From Lepidodermella squamata (Eukaryota > Gastrotricha), in the NCBI GenBank assembly GCA_047495785.1, contig JBLDXI010000016.1, positions 124,001-188,000 on the forward strand: a stretch of 64,000 nt of DNA. Direction: 5' to 3'. Position numbers and translations under genes: made by a program. Below, piece after piece: positions 23,927-36,007 of the stretch. Each line of letters opens with the position of its first letter. Within the stretch, counting starts at the first letter, position 1. The notes under the pieces are model-generated. The model saw nothing but the letters and a program-made list of their open reading frames with translations, searched no databases and was not told where the DNA came from.

Positions 23927-24751
23927 TGAGCTACGAACGGCGACCTTTAAGCAAATGACAAACCAGCCTCTGATTGAAATGAAATAAAAATATATCCTTT
24001 CGAAATTTTTCAATTTTTTCCTAATTAATATCTTTATGATTTTTTTAAAAATATTTTCCAATTTTCTCGGCGAATTTTATTTTCATTTATTTTAGATTTT
24101 TCGCAATTTTATTTACAGAAATCAAGAGATGCCGTTTCAAGTGTCATTTTGCGGTTTCAATTTTTTAACTGGAACTAGACAAAAATCGATTATCGGCCGG
24201 ATCATTATTTGATCCATCTCGCCGCATCGGGAAACGCTTTCGCGCAAAAAAATATCGGAATTACCGGCTCAATGGATGCGCCATTTATTGCTGTAATAAT
24301 ATCTGCAAGCGAGGCAATTTATGCCGCCAAAAATATTATAATGCCATCAAGAGTAAGCCAAAGTTGGCTAATAATATATCGGCCGGCATCAAGTGCTGGG
24401 CGGAATTGAATAAAATTTCCACTGATCGAGAAAGAAATATAAAAATATATTTTTTTACTTCATTTCGGTTAAAAAAGCTGCTCAGATGCGGTTGAGACAT
24501 ATTTCAAACTTGCCTACGATTATTCTTTCCAGTTCGATCGCGGTACTTTTGCTAGTCAACCGTAAACAATTTTTTTAATTTATTTTAAAATTTGAATTAA
24601 TTATCTGAATATTGCACATTTTTAATAATAATATTTTTTAATAATTTATTAATTTATTTTTAATAATTATTCATTTTTTCGAAATAATTTTACAAAATTT
24701 AATTTTTTGTCCAAATTCCATAATTTTTCAATTATTTCTGTATTTTTTCAG

Positions 24752-25110
24752 CTTGCAGCTTCGGACAGGTGATTTTGAGCTGTTACGTCGGATTCACGGA
24801 ACAGCCGACCAATGTGATGCAGAGTTGTACAGGCTGCGTGAAAATTGTCACGATATCAAACGGCATGACCGGCTACGCGAGGTACTGCACGCACACGCCG
24901 GCGGATTTCGCCGGCTGCAAGTCGACCGTCATATCGGCAACCGTCGACCAGACAAAGTGCTACTGCGACGACGATGACCTGTGCAATTCAGCCGTGGCGA
25001 TAACGGCGGCGAAGAATCTGCCCAAAGTCAGCGCGTTAACTTCGGCTATTTTCACAATTTTTGTGTTGAAATTTATTGTCATCAACAACCTCACGGGTAT
25101 TTTTCTGTGA
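24752..25110 (+). CDS. Ly6/uPAR-like (three-finger) surface protein, last exon
   Basis: The exon follows a TTTTTTCAG acceptor and starts in phase 1, so an upstream signal-peptide exon exists but was not found. It encodes a cysteine-rich domain (ILSCYVG, SCTGC, YARYCT, AGCK) ending with the hallmark CYCDDDDLCNS. A hydrophobic tail of about 25 residues follows and ends the protein, as expected for a GPI-anchored Ly6 protein. Ly6 proteins act as surface modulators of receptors, including Cys-loop channels; any link to the channel cluster in this window is speculation. Confidence 0.78.
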
Positions 25111-25297
25111 ATTCAACTGTTTGTCATAGTTTGTCGCATCAGTAAAGCAATTGAAAATAACGGGAAGGAATCGCTATTGAGTTGACGTCAAATCTCGTGG
25201 CTGGAAATTTTAAGTTAATTTCAAAAACAATCACAAGAATAGCAATCAAGCATGTCACTTGTTAATTGAATCATAAGTCCCGAAAAGTTGGTTAAAT

Positions 25298-25492
25298 CGG
25301 GTTTAAAACCGAAAATTACCGAACCATTCCGGGTTTTCCGGTTTTTTCCGGTGAATTATATTCTTATTATATTGAATTATATGGAATATTCTTCAGTTAT
25401 CCGCGATTAAACCGAGGAAACAACAAATTTACCGAAGAAAACCGGGAAAATCCCGATGGTAACTGGTTCGGTAATTTTCGGTATTGTACCCG
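25298..25492. mobile_element. Small foldback MITE (ACCGAAAATTACCGAACC ends)
   Basis: Starts GGGTTTAAAACCGAAAATTA and ends GGTAATTTTCGGTATTGTACCC; internal CCGGTTTT and AAAACCGG motifs are also inverted about a central AT-rich segment. Confidence 0.7.
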
Positions 25493-25519
25493 CTTGGACC
25501 AATTTCTCCAGACTTTTTC

Positions 25520-26567
25520 GATCCCATTCAACTGACATACTGATTACTATTCTCGTAATGCCTTCTTGTAAATGTCTTATTTCATTCGACAACAATTCAA
25601 CTGAATATTGTAGCGAATGATGGAATAAAGCAATTCCGAAGTCGATATTGATTCGGAAAGGGTCGTTTAGTTTAGTAATATTTTGAGCGCTCCAAAACAC
25701 CGTTCGGATTAAGGTTTTCGAACAGTATTGATTCATCCTTTTTACGTAAAAGAATGTCATTTAAAAGTCCCGATTTGCCAGCTCATGGGTTCCCCAGAAA
25801 TCTGTTTCAGAATCGATTAAAGCCAGCACGGATCGAAAGAAATTAGCCGAGCTGTCAGGTTGCTTAGGCAGAGACCTGTTTGAATCCAGGCAAAGTTCAT
25901 GCCGGTTATTTCAAATCGAATCAATTTGAAGCAGCACAAATTAGTTATGGAGCTGAACTTTCAGGATTTCGCGGAATTGTTGCCCGTCTATTCAGATTTA
26001 TTTTGCAGAGCGTGTCAAAGGATTCGAACCCAAGAAGATGACACGTTTTGCTCCGAGCGCTACCTCTTGCTAGCATTATTACTTTCTAATCTCCATTCGA
26101 CGACAACAACCGCCTATTTAAGTGTGAACAGCTTCAAAATTAAAGGTTAATAATTGCTGCTGTTGGCTGAGAAATTGGTTGTTTTTATTGATTTTGTATC
26201 ACTCATGTCAGAAGCGGAAAATTTGTTCATTATCGAGCAGACACGATCATCGAGGTAAAGACAGTATTGAGCACCTAATTACGAATTAGCGCACGGGAAA
26301 CTCAGCCGCAATGCTCAGATATTAGCTGTTGACGTGAAAAATTGTTGCTTAGGCCTTCATAATCTCTAAAAATACGAAACTTGTCGTTTGGTTGAGGCTT
26401 ACTACAGTCGTGATTGGTATTTCGGAAAAACTCCCACCACGAAGAAATTAGAAACGCGCTGCTGTCAAGTTGATGATGTTCGTCTAACTCTATATAAACA
26501 CATTTCAACCTGGGCAAAATCTGATAGCTCCTAACCATTAAAAACAGCCAAGTTTTGCGACAGAAAA
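25520..26567. repeat. Upstream duplicated region of receptor copy a (pair of 31005-31987)
   Basis: Contains segments that recur upstream of receptor copy c, for example CTATTCTCGTAATGCCTTCT, GAAGTCGATATTGATT and AGGTTAATAATTGCTGC. It shows that copies a and c share one type of upstream region while b and d share another. Confidence 0.8.
26491..26498 (+). promoter_or_regulatory. TATA box of receptor copy a
   Basis: TATATAAA lies 70 nt upstream of the start codon at 26568. The corresponding position in copies b, c and d has diverged (TTACATCA or TAACATCA), so only the truncated copy keeps a consensus box. Confidence 0.4.
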
Positions 26568-26963
26568 ATGGACAAAATTGAGGAATCTAATGTTGACTTG
26601 TCATACGATTGGTTGTTCGGAATAGGCCAAGAGAAAGGCTTCCATGACGCGAGGCCTTACTTCGTCGGCTGGTATCACGATGTCCAAGCCAAGTCGATCG
26701 AAGACCGGCTTCCCTATGTGATATTTCTCTGCCTCCTGACTTTCGCCGTTCTAATTGCAACAATCGCAAATGCTATAGTTTTCTACAATAAGTGGCGGGT
26801 TTGGATGAATATCATCGAACATACGGCCTCGCTTGGATTCAGCAATTTTATATGCTGTCTAGCCATTACAGTACCCAACATCGTTACCCTGGAAACAGGA
26901 CTTTGGGATTCAAATAACGGCGATTGCCGCACCGTTACTTGGGTTTCCATTCTCTTTGGATAA
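26568..26963 (+). pseudogene. Seven-helix receptor copy a, truncated after helix 2
   Basis: 131 codons homologous to the start of copies b-d: the N-terminal segment YFVGWYHDVQAKSIEDRLPYV, helix 1 and helix 2 are intact, and the frame ends at the start of helix 3 (WVSILFG, stop). Immediately afterwards the DNA (from about 26966) matches the region upstream of copy d (about 40578 onward), so the gene was cut by the tandem-duplication junction. One extra codon (N in YNKWRV) is present. It could at most make a two-helix protein. Confidence 0.85.
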
Positions 26964-27405
26964 TCAGCTAATTATTGTTGACACTAACTGCATCTCTGAT
27001 CTAAAAAATGCACAACTTGTCGCTCAGTTTTTTATTGATTTTATATCACTCACGTGTAGACTTCTCGGGATGATGAGCCGTAGAGCATTACCGGCTGCGC
27101 TGACTTATATTTCATTTCCTTATATTTCATTATCGAGCTGGCTAGTAAACACAGTATCAAGCACTTAATTACGAAATAAAATTGTTCCTTACGCCTTCAT
27201 AATCTCTAAAAATACGAAACTTGTCGTTTGGCTGTCGTTTGACTACAGTCGTGATTGGTTGTTCGGGGAAACCCATCGCTAAAAAATTAGAAACGCGCTG
27301 TTGTCAAGTTGATGATGTTCTTCTAACTTTACATCAACACATCTCAGTCTCAACAAAATATCATTGCTTTGAAACTTTGAATACAGCTGATTTTATGATC
27401 AAATT

Positions 27406-28579
27406 ATGGACAGAATTGACTTGAAATACGATTGGATGTTCGGATTTATTCCAGAGAAAGGCTTTAAGGGCGCGAGGCCTTACTTCCTCGGATGGTATCA
27501 CGATGTCCATTCCAAGTCGATCGAAGACCGGCTTCCCTATGTGATTATTCTCTGCCTCCTGACTTTCGCCGTTCTAACTGCATCAATCGCAAATGCTATA
27601 GTTTTCTACAAATGGCGGGTTTGGAAGAATTTCCTCTCTAATACGGTCTCGCTTGGATCCAGCAATTTTATATGCTGTCTATATATAACAATACCCCACA
27701 TCATAACCGTCAAAACAGGACTTTGGGAGTCAAATAAGGAAGATTGTGGCACCGTTACTTATATTCCCTTTATCTTTGGAACATACAGCTTTTTCGTAAT
27801 GTCGATGATAAGTCACGATTGGAAGCTTTTCTTTCGAGGAATCAGCCAGAATCAACCAATAACCGCTATAAAAGTGATTTTTTCACATCTGTTCATCAAC
27901 TTTCTTCAACGCGAGTTTTATTTAGTATGCTGTTATAGATCGTGTTCAAGTCTTCAATAATTTGGGGTTTTTTGGCTGTTCTGTTGGAATTGCGACAATC
28001 CTTCCTTTTACCGTCGGTGTTGGAAATTGGAACGTCCCTGGAGTAGCAAATGCGACTCTACAAGCTTACTGTGGAAATTTTGTCTACAAGCTAGGCGATA
28101 CCGATGCTTCAATTCTTCTATCGGTTTACAGCTTTATTGTTCTTCTGATGATCGGCCCTGGACTTCTCGAATATAGGTCGATTTTCAGGATGCTTAAAAA
28201 GCTATTGAAAGCACCATCCCCATTGAGCTCACCAGCTCTCTCACACAAGAAGTTCGCAACGAATGAGTCGATCAATCCGAGCGCGCAGCTCTTACCTAAT
28301 GACTGCCAGGAGATGGACATATTTCTTGTGAAGCAATCGTTTGCGGTTTTCGTCATCTCTGTCATTTGCCGCATTCCGCTGCTTATTTCAGTGAGTTTGA
28401 TGCGGTTCTACGATTCAGCTGGGCCGTACGCTCTGCGAACTTGGACGCATCGGACAGCCGTGATAATAATGATGGTACAAATGGCTGTCACGCCGATTTT
28501 ACAATGCTTGCCACCTGAAGTCTTTCGCAATTTTATGGGGCGTAGGCGTGGATCTACCCAGAAGCAGGATACGTACTAG
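27406..28579 (+). CDS. Seven-helix (GPCR-like) receptor, copy b
   Basis: Exons 27406-27873 and 27926-28579 joined by a 52-nt GT-AG intron (phase 0), giving 373 residues. Read without splicing the gene looks frameshifted; copies c and d have an intron at exactly the same codon (after ITAIK). Seven hydrophobic segments result, with a rhodopsin-like order: helix 3 followed by SHDWK, a Trp-less helix 4, a cysteine-bearing second extracellular loop, helix 6 with ICRIPLLIS, and helix 7 ending TPILQCLPPE. Ligand unknown. A TAG where copy c has TAT shortens the tail by 23 residues. Consensus DRY and NPxxY are absent, so class assignment is tentative. Confidence 0.8.
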
Positions 28580-28669
28580 ACTATTCATGGACGTACTACC
28601 GTCACACAAAATGTCAGCAAGTTGGACTTAGCACCTTATCAATCATTTAAGTAGTAGAGTACCATAGAG

Positions 28670-29330
28670 TTAAAAACTAGCTCTATGATCACGTCATTTC
28701 TGATGTTCTGCAGGAATGAATACGAAATTGAAGAAATAATATCACCCAACCCGCAGTTAGCAATTTTGCTGTCATCCCCATGAAAGCCGTTTCTGATTCC
28801 AAATCAGTTTATTGCTAGTCAAATTTAATATTTAATTGTTAATTCTGTGGTGGACTTCGATGTATTATTTCAATTGAGTTTGACCCGTCTTTCTGTCAGT
28901 TTTTTTCTAAGAGTTGTTTTTGTGCTTGTGAAGTCTGTTTCAAATGGCTTCTTTTTTTTGCTTTAATCAATATATTTCCTGTTCAGACTCGTATCTCGGC
29001 AGTCTATTCTTGTGATGTTCTGTTAACGCCACTTATTCTTGATATACATAATATATCGGTTGCTTCACTCATCGCAGTCAAGTTTTTGATATTCGTAGAG
29101 TTCAAAGAATTTTGAATTTTAAAAATAAATGGAGTCTTCATAGTCCTTACGGTCCCGTTGTCACCTTATTCAAATACGCTTCACCTGGTTACCATAGGCA
29201 ACGATTGAATGCGAATGGATACGATTTCGATTGGCATTCAAAAATGCATTTTCCATAAGATTTTTTCCTTGGCATTCGAATTAAATTTAAAAAAACAGAT
29301 AACGGGGTTTTCCATTGCTCGAAAATAGTT
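28670..29330. repeat. Downstream duplicated region of receptor copy b (pair of 34949-35628)
   Basis: From TTAAAAACTAGCTC onward it is nearly identical to 34949-35628, apart from a short insertion (about 15 nt) after TCTGCAGGA in the second copy. It shows that the DNA downstream of b and of c descends from one unit. The single TTAA at 28670-28673 is the empty site of the element inserted at 34182-34952. Confidence 0.9.
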
Positions 29331-31004
29331 CTATCGTCTATCCCTGGTATGAGAATAGGATTCCTAGAAGTATAAAGAGTGGCTTTGTTTACTGAAAAGC
29401 GAGGCTCAAAGTGGCGCGCGACAAACAGGTGACACTTGGCCCGAATGTTTCAAAGATGATTCATATTCTATCGATTATTAAAAGCGATCACATGGCAATC
29501 AAGCCAAGGAACAAAGTGTCGCGTGCTCATATCTCAGTATTTTCATACATTTATCTTGTTTCAAATTCAATTTCGTATTAAACCCACCCCTTTATAATTT
29601 TAAACATTTTTTAGGATTAACAGCTGTTCTACTGCTCTCTATTTCGTTCAAGTATTGGCCTGCAACAGAAACAGGGGCAAGACCTAGCCGCATTTAGCCC
29701 CATCTCTATATGTATGTTTTCGAAATTTGCGAGGGTTATCTTCGGCGAAGTTGCCATTCTTAGCCCTTTCAATGAATTTTTTTGAATTTTGTCCCAATTG
29801 GTTATTGCATCTTCCAATGTTGCGGAACCGAAATCTCGGCCGAAATTGCCTTTTCGCAAATTCCCGGGAATTCCAAAATCAATGTAGAAAGTTAGGGTAA
29901 ATGTTCTCCATGATTTTCAGTACCAAACCCGGCCCATACTTTATCAATGTTTGTAAAGTGAAATTCAACGCTGTGGTCAACTTTTATTCCACTTCCCCAG
30001 CAGGAAAATTCGGCTCTCAGAGCTGAAAGTCTGAAAGTAGAGATCTTGCGATCTGGCGAATATTTCACGCGTTATTTACCCTCGGGTTCTTGGGCATCAC
30101 AATAGGTGACAATAGTGTGTCAAGTTTTAGTGTGAATTTATTTGCTATAGGAAGATCGTAACTTTCCGATCTATATCGAGTTGGATATGCTCCCAATTTT
30201 TCTTAAAATTTCTGCGATTCCCATGAACAACATTTCAGCCGGTTTTCAGACGAGCAAAGTGAGCCACGAGCTAACGCCTTTTTCGAAGATTTTACCTGGA
30301 ATTTTGACCAAAAACGAACCAAATCTTCGCAATTACCAAGTTTCATGAAAATAAACAGGCGACTCTCAGTTTGAGAAGCCCTGGTTTATCAGCTCGTCAG
30401 GTTGATAGCTTGAATCAACGTCTTAACGCGCTATCTATACCATTTTTATGATTTAGAGAAGCGGTAGAAGCACCAGGCATTATTACAATACATGAAAAAC
30501 TGCCCTGTATATTGGCTCAACCGATCAACAAATATTAGGAAATTTGAAATTTTAATTTGAAATTTGGACGTGAGCTGCTGGACAAAGCTGGGTTTTGCTG
30601 GAAAGTGTCAACTAAAATTTTGCTGGACTTGCGATTTGCTATCGAGCACTATAAACATAATATTAATATAGACTGACTACTCACGAGAAAAGTGGTGCGC
30701 TTCACCTGGTTACGACAGGCAGCGATTGAAAACGAATGGATACGATTCTTATTGGCATTCAAAAATGCATGTCCCACATGTAAAAACAGACAACGGGGTT
30801 TGCCATAGCTTGAAGAGTTTCTATCCCTGGTATGAACGGCCTACCATAATATGAATCCTTGGGAATTCCTAGAAGAGTGTGTTTGTTTACCACACGTTGC
30901 ATGTTGCCGATGCCACAGTTGGGCCGATACCAGGTATAAGTTTGACAGCTTCCTCGCCTAAACTCTGAGCAAGGGTTTTATTTTATTTTATTTTAAGGAA
31001 CAAT
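29331..31004. repeat. Mosaic of duplicated modules between receptor copies b and c
   Basis: No supported gene. 30124-30513 matches 37114-37740 (the latter with a MITE inserted). 30564-30984 matches 39973-40396. The CGCTTCACCTGGTTAC to TATCCCTGGTATGA module occurs at about 29165-29360, 30695-30840 and 40110-40250, and in shortened form at 35468-35628. Confidence 0.8.
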
Positions 31005-31987
31005 TGACATACTCGATTACTACTATTCTCGTAATGCCTTCTTGCAAATGTCTTGTTTCATTCGACAACAATTCCACTGAATTTTAGCAAATGAGAGAAC
31101 TTCAAGAGGGACTCGGTACAACCGTGATGGAATAAAGTAATTCCGAAGTCGATATTGATTTGGAAAAGGGTCGTTTAATTTAGGAATATTTTGAGCGCAC
31201 AAAAACACCGGTGGAAGTAAGGCTTTCGAAAAGTATTGATTCGTTGTTTTTTAGTACGTAAAAGGATTTCATTTAGAAATCCCGATCTGCCAGCTCATGG
31301 GTTCCCCAGAAATCCGTTCCGGAATCGAAGCCAGCGGAAGCCAGCACGGATCGAATGAAACTAACCGAGTTTTCAGGCAGAGATCGGGCAGAGATATCTG
31401 TTTGAACTCAGGCAAAGTTCATGGCGGTTATTTCAAGTCAAGTCTGGGGGTTACCTGTAGCTAGCATTATTACTTTCTACTTTCCATGCAACAGCAACCG
31501 CTTTTTCGAGTGTGAACAGCTTCAAAATTGAAGGTTAATAATTGCTGCCGCTGGCTGAGAAATCTCGAAAATAAGCAACTTGGTTGTTTTTATTGATTTT
31601 GTATCAATCATGTTTAGACATCAGAAGCGGAAAAAACTGCGCTTTTTTCGTTATCAAGCTGACATGATCATCGAGGTAAACACAGTATCAAGCCCTTAAT
31701 TACGAATTAGCGCGTGTGCAACTCAGCCGCAATGCTCAGATATCAGACGTGTAAAATTGTTGCTTAGGCCTTCACAATTGTATCTAAAAATACGAAAATT
31801 GTCGTTTGGTTGAGGCTTACTACAGTCGTGATTGGTTGTTCGGAGAAATCCTAGGACGAAGAAATTAGGAATGCGTTGCTGACAAGTTGAGGATCTTCTT
31901 CTAACTTAACATCAGAAAAATTCAGTCGGAACAACATTTCATTGCTTCGAACCTCTGGGTACCTACAGCTAATTTTTTATTTAAAAT
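31005..31987. repeat. Upstream duplicated region of receptor copy c (pair of 25520-26567)
   Basis: Homologous to the DNA upstream of copy a. Near 31830-31843 it contains GATTGGTTGTTCGG, identical to the codons for DWLFG at the start of the receptor gene, suggesting a relic of an older gene start. The same relic precedes copies b and d. Confidence 0.75.
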
Positions 31988-33232
31988 ATGAACAAAATTA
32001 ACGATTGGTTGTTCGGATATATCCCAGGGAAAGGCTTCGACAGCGATAGGCCTTACTTCGTCGGCTGGTATCACGATGTCCATGCCAAGTCGATCGAAGA
32101 CCGGCTCCCCTATGTGATTATTCTCTGCCTCCTGACTTTCGCCGTTCTAATTGCAACAATCGCAAATGCTATAGTTTTCTACAAATGGCGGGTTAGGTTG
32201 CATTTTCTGACTTGTTCGGCCATTCTTGGAGGCATCAATTTTATATGCTGTCTATATATAACATTACCCCACATCATAACCCTCGAAACAGGATTTTGGG
32301 AGTCAGATAACGATGATTGCCGCAGCTTCACTGTATTTTCATTCCTCTTTGGAACATGCGGCCTTTTCCAAATGTCGATGATAAGTCACGATTGGATGCT
32401 TTTCATTCGAGGAATCAGCCAGAATCGACCGATAACTGCTATAAAAGTTATTTTTGCTGTTCTGTTCATCAATTTTTTGAAAACGATTTTTATTCAGCAT
32501 GCTGTTATGGATCGTGTTCAAGTCTTCACTTTTTGGGGGTGTTTGGGCTGTTCTGTTGGAATTCCGGCAATCATTCCTTTTACAATCAAGGTTGGCTATT
32601 GGAACGTCTCGGGAGAAGCAAATGCGACTCAACAAGCTTACTGTGGCAATTTTGTCTCCAAGCTTGGTGATACTGATACTTCAATCTTTCTGACGGTCTG
32701 CAACTTTGTTGTTCTTCTGATGGTCGGCCCCAGTATTTTCTTCGACTGTAGGTCGATTTTCAGGATGCTTGAAAAGCTATCGAAAGGCGCACCATCCTCA
32801 TCGTGCTCACCAGCTCTCTCACACAGGGAGTTATCAACGAATGAGTCCAGTAATCCCGATGCTGAGCTTTTACCTGCTGAATGCCAGGCTATCGACATAT
32901 TCCTCATAAAGCAATCCATTGCGGTTGTTGTCATCTCTGTCATTTGCCGCATTCCTTTGTTTATTTCAGTGGGTTTGCTGCCGTTCTACGATTCATTTGG
33001 GCCGTACGCGCTGCGAACTTGGACGCATCGGACAGCCGTGATAATAATGATGGTACAAATGGCTGTCACGCCGGTTTTACAATGCTTGCCACCTGAATTC
33101 TTTCGCAATTTTATGGGGCGTAGGCGTGGATCTACCCAAAAGCATGAGACGTACTATACTATTCATGGACGTACTACCGTCACACAAAAAATTAGCAAGT
33201 TGGACATTGCACCTTATCAATCATTTAAGTAG
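31988..33232 (+). CDS. Seven-helix (GPCR-like) receptor, copy c
   Basis: Exons 31988-32446 and 32498-33232; the 51-nt intron (GT-AG, TATTCAG acceptor) is in frame and without stop, so the gene also reads straight through. Copies b and d, where the intron is 52 and 59 nt, show it must be removed. Spliced length is 397 residues. Without splicing there would be an eighth hydrophobic segment (VIFAVLFINFLKTIFI). N-terminus DWLFGYIPGKGF, then seven helices, an N-glycosylation site in the second extracellular loop (NVSG) and a 60-residue tail. Rhodopsin-like by layout, with unknown ligand. Confidence 0.85.
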   Translation: MNKINDWLFGYIPGKGFDSDRPYFVGWYHDVHAKSIEDRLPYVIILCLLTFAVLIATIANAIVFYKWRVRLHFLTCSAILGGINFICCLYITLPHIITLETGFWESDNDDCRSFTVFSFLFGTCGLFQMSMISHDWMLFIRGISQNRPITAIKVIFAVLFINFLKTIFIQHAVMDRVQVFTFWGCLGCSVGIPAIIPFTIKVGYWNVSGEANATQQAYCGNFVSKLGDTDTSIFLTVCNFVVLLMVGPSIFFDCRSIFRMLEKLSKGAPSSSCSPALSHRELSTNESSNPDAELLPAECQAIDIFLIKQSIAVVVISVICRIPLFISVGLLPFYDSFGPYALRTWTHRTAVIIMMVQMAVTPVLQCLPPEFFRNFMGRRRGSTQKHETYYTIHGRTTVTQKISKLDIAPYQSFK

Positions 33233-33240
33233 TAGAGTTA

Positions 33241-34176
33241 GAGGTTTATTACACTTTGATAGAATAGAAAATTACACTTTGATGGCTGTGTAAATTACAC
33301 TTTGATAAGTAGATGAATCATATTATTGTCGATTTTTTTTTGCTGCGCAGCTCTTCGAGAGTGTAAGAGATCTGCCCGTTTTTCTCTCCTGTAGTTTACT
33401 GCGATGAAGCTAGTTTTTTGGAGGGGAAAGCTGGCTGGTAGCTATTGTACAAGGTCTTCAAATAGCTACCAGCCAGCCACCTTTCGAAAGGCCTCCCAAA
33501 AAGCTACCAGCCAGCTTTCCCAAGGGGGCTGAGGTGCCCCTCCAAAAAACTAGCTTCATCGCAGTAAACTACAGGAGAGAAAAACGGGCAGATTAACTAA
33601 CCGGCGATAATGCGTGACCTTCAATTAAAAAGCACTCACCACCTTTTTTAGTGAGATGCGGCAAAGAAATAACTTTGATTTGCATATGCGCGACAGTTTT
33701 TATTGCGAAAAACTATCAGCATTGCAGCTGAATTAGCGCTAAGAGATCGCTCCCAGCTCGTGTTGCCAGTTTTTTTTGTGTCGATTCGCACGCGCGCGTG
33801 GTTTTTTGCACACACAAGCAAGTGTGCATATGCAAATCATTGACCAGGAAGTAACGTAACCCATCGTAGCATGGGACCTTAATCAAAAAGTGTCACTTAA
33901 ACTTTGGTAATTTCGAAAACTCTCCCCGTACTTATGACTCAACACAAACCGAGGCCGGCCCACATGCTCGCTCCGCTCGCATGGTAATGGGGGCAAAGTA
34001 TTGTCTTGTTGTTTGAGTGATCAGCTATCAGCTGAAATCTCTGACTTAGCGTATTTTCTCGAAGAGCTGCGCAGCAAAAAAAAATCGACAATAATATGAT
34101 TCATCTACTTATCAAAGTGTAATTTACACAGCCATCAAAGTGTAATTTTCTATTCTATCAAAGTGTAATAAACCTC
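33241..34176. mobile_element. 936-bp foldback MITE with TA duplication (Tc1/mariner-type)
   Basis: Ends GAGGTTTATTACACTTTGAT and its reverse complement, flanked by TA at 33239-33240 and 34177-34178. Each arm carries three copies of ACACTTTGAT. A second, nested palindrome (about 33373-33594) is made of CAGTAAACTACAGG and GCTAGTTTTTTGGAGGGG segments. Inserted 9 nt after the stop of receptor copy c. Confidence 0.88.
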
Positions 34177-34181
34177 TAGAT

Positions 34182-34952
34182 TTAACCCTTTCATGGCGGA
34201 ATTATTTATCTGCGGGAGAAAAAATATTTGACGGCAGTTCTAGGGGTTTTAGAGGGCCCTGATCACGATTTTAAAACCCGCTTATCTCTATCTACCACCG
34301 TTAATGCTGTACAAAAACTGGCCGAAATCGTCCAATCCGCCCAGCTGATTTCAGCAGATTTTTTGAGCTCCCTAATTCTGTGTAAGGTGCCTCCAGCTTT
34401 GGAATTTTAGATTATAAATTACTCTTATGAATGTCCCCAAGATTCTCCCTCACTTAAATCGCCGAAAACATTCAGTTTGAAAAAGTTTCAGAGGCTCAGC
34501 ATTCAGATCTGAATTCAGCTTTTCCAGTTTTTGCTCGCGACAGTTTTTGCAGCACAAAAATCACGCACTCCGCCTGTATAAGTCCTGGCCGGTTTGATTA
34601 AATCTCAATAGCGTCGTCATTTTTCATTTCCTACTCGAAAAAATTTACACAGAGGTCAAAGAGACTATGGCGGACACGGTGGTATTTTTTGTTGGATCAA
34701 AAACTGATCAGAAACCTATGAGATTTCAAGTTGAAAAAAATCGAAATTTTAATCTCAGGTTGGCTATTTTCAAATTGCTTGTATGTCCTGACCATGCGAG
34801 ATAACGGCGTCCTGGTCTCAAAACCTTGTAGCCAACATCGAAAAGCAATATGCCTGAAAAAATTCCTCAAAAATTCATCGAATTCAATTTTCTGTGAATT
34901 TTCAAAGTCGAAATTCCGAAATCGTCCTTCCCGCCGTGAACGGGTCCGTTAA
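34182..34952. mobile_element. piggyBac-like MITE with TTAA duplication
   Basis: Flanked by TTAA at 34182-34185 and 34949-34952. Its ends, TTAACCCTTTCATGGCGG and (reverse) TTAACGGACCCGTTCACGGC, are imperfect inverted repeats of piggyBac type. The paralogous region after receptor copy b has a single TTAA (28670-28673) and no insert, which is an empty site. No transposase frame. Confidence 0.8.
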
Positions 34953-35628
34953 AAACTAGCTCTATGATCACGTCATTTCTGATGTTCTGCAGGATTTGTG
35001 AAAGGCGAATGAATACGAAATTGAAGAAATTATAACACCCAACCCGCAGTTAGCAATTTTGCTGTCATCCCCATGAAAGCCGTTTCTGATTCCAAATCAG
35101 TTTATTGCTAGTCAAATTTAATATTTAATTGTTAATTCTGTGGTGGACTTCGATGTATTATTTCAATTGAGTTTGACCCGTCTTTCTGTAAGTTTTTTCC
35201 TAAGAGTTGTTTTTGTGCTTGTGAAGTCTGTTTCAAATGGCTTCTTTTTTTTGCTTTAATCAATATATTTCCTGTTCAGACTCGTATCTCGGCAGTCTAT
35301 TCTTGTGATGTTCTGTTAACGCCACTTATTCTTGATATACATAATATATCGGTTGCTTCACTCATCGCAGTCAAGTTTTTGATATTCGTAGAGTTCAAAG
35401 AATTTTGAATTTTAAAAATAAATGGAGTCTTCATAGTCCTTACGGTCCCGTTGTCACCTTATTCAAATACGCTTCACCTGGTTACCATAGGCAACGATTG
35501 AATGCGAATGGATACGATTTCGATTGGCATTCAAAAATGCATTTTCCATAAGATTTTTTCCTTGGCATTCGAATTAAATTAAAAAAAAACAGATAACGGG
35601 GTTTTCCATTGCTCGAAAATAGTTCTAT

Positions 35629-35748
35629 GCATTATTGGGCGACTTTGCAATCACATGACTAACGGCAAAGTCCAACTATTTTTTTCTGGTCTTGGTCGCG
35701 CGGACGCGCGGTCGTTGTGGTCGGGCAGTCGTGTAAAAAATGCTCGCT
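35629..35748. other. Short unique spacer after the duplicated block
   Basis: Homology to the region after receptor copy b stops at about 35628. GC-rich CGCGCGGACGCGCG is the only notable feature. Confidence 0.4.
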
Positions 35749-36007
35749 TAAAAATGAGAGTGAAAAAAACGATGCACCACCAGGAGTCGAACTAGGGATG
35801 TTGGAATAAAAAGCCATGTTTTTGATCCACTACGCCACCAGCTTGAAAAAATCGGCCGCGAAAATATTCATGCCTATATTGTTTTCAATCGATCCACTGA
35901 TAGAAACTCTTAATTGCCATGAATTTGTGGCGTAGTGGATCCATTTTATTCCAACATCCTTAGTTCGACTCCTGGTGGTGCATCGTTTTTTTCACTCTCA
36001 TTTTTAA
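35749..36007. mobile_element. Hairpin element with tRNA-like sequence in both arms
   Basis: The arms (35749-35838 and 35926-36007) are inverted copies of about 80 nt. Each contains a box-A-like GTGGCGTAGTGG and, about 34 nt later, a box-B-like AGTTCGACTCC, on opposite strands. Acceptor and T stems do not pair properly, so these are tRNA-derived sequences (SINE-like) rather than functional tRNA genes. Confidence 0.65.

Noticed and set aside
25899-26150. Small protein upstream of receptor copy a
   Set aside because: The homologous DNA upstream of copy c does not preserve the frame.
27874-27925. Frameshift mutation in receptor copy b (and likewise 41482-41540 in copy d)
   Set aside because: Explained by an intron at the same codon in copies b, c and d.
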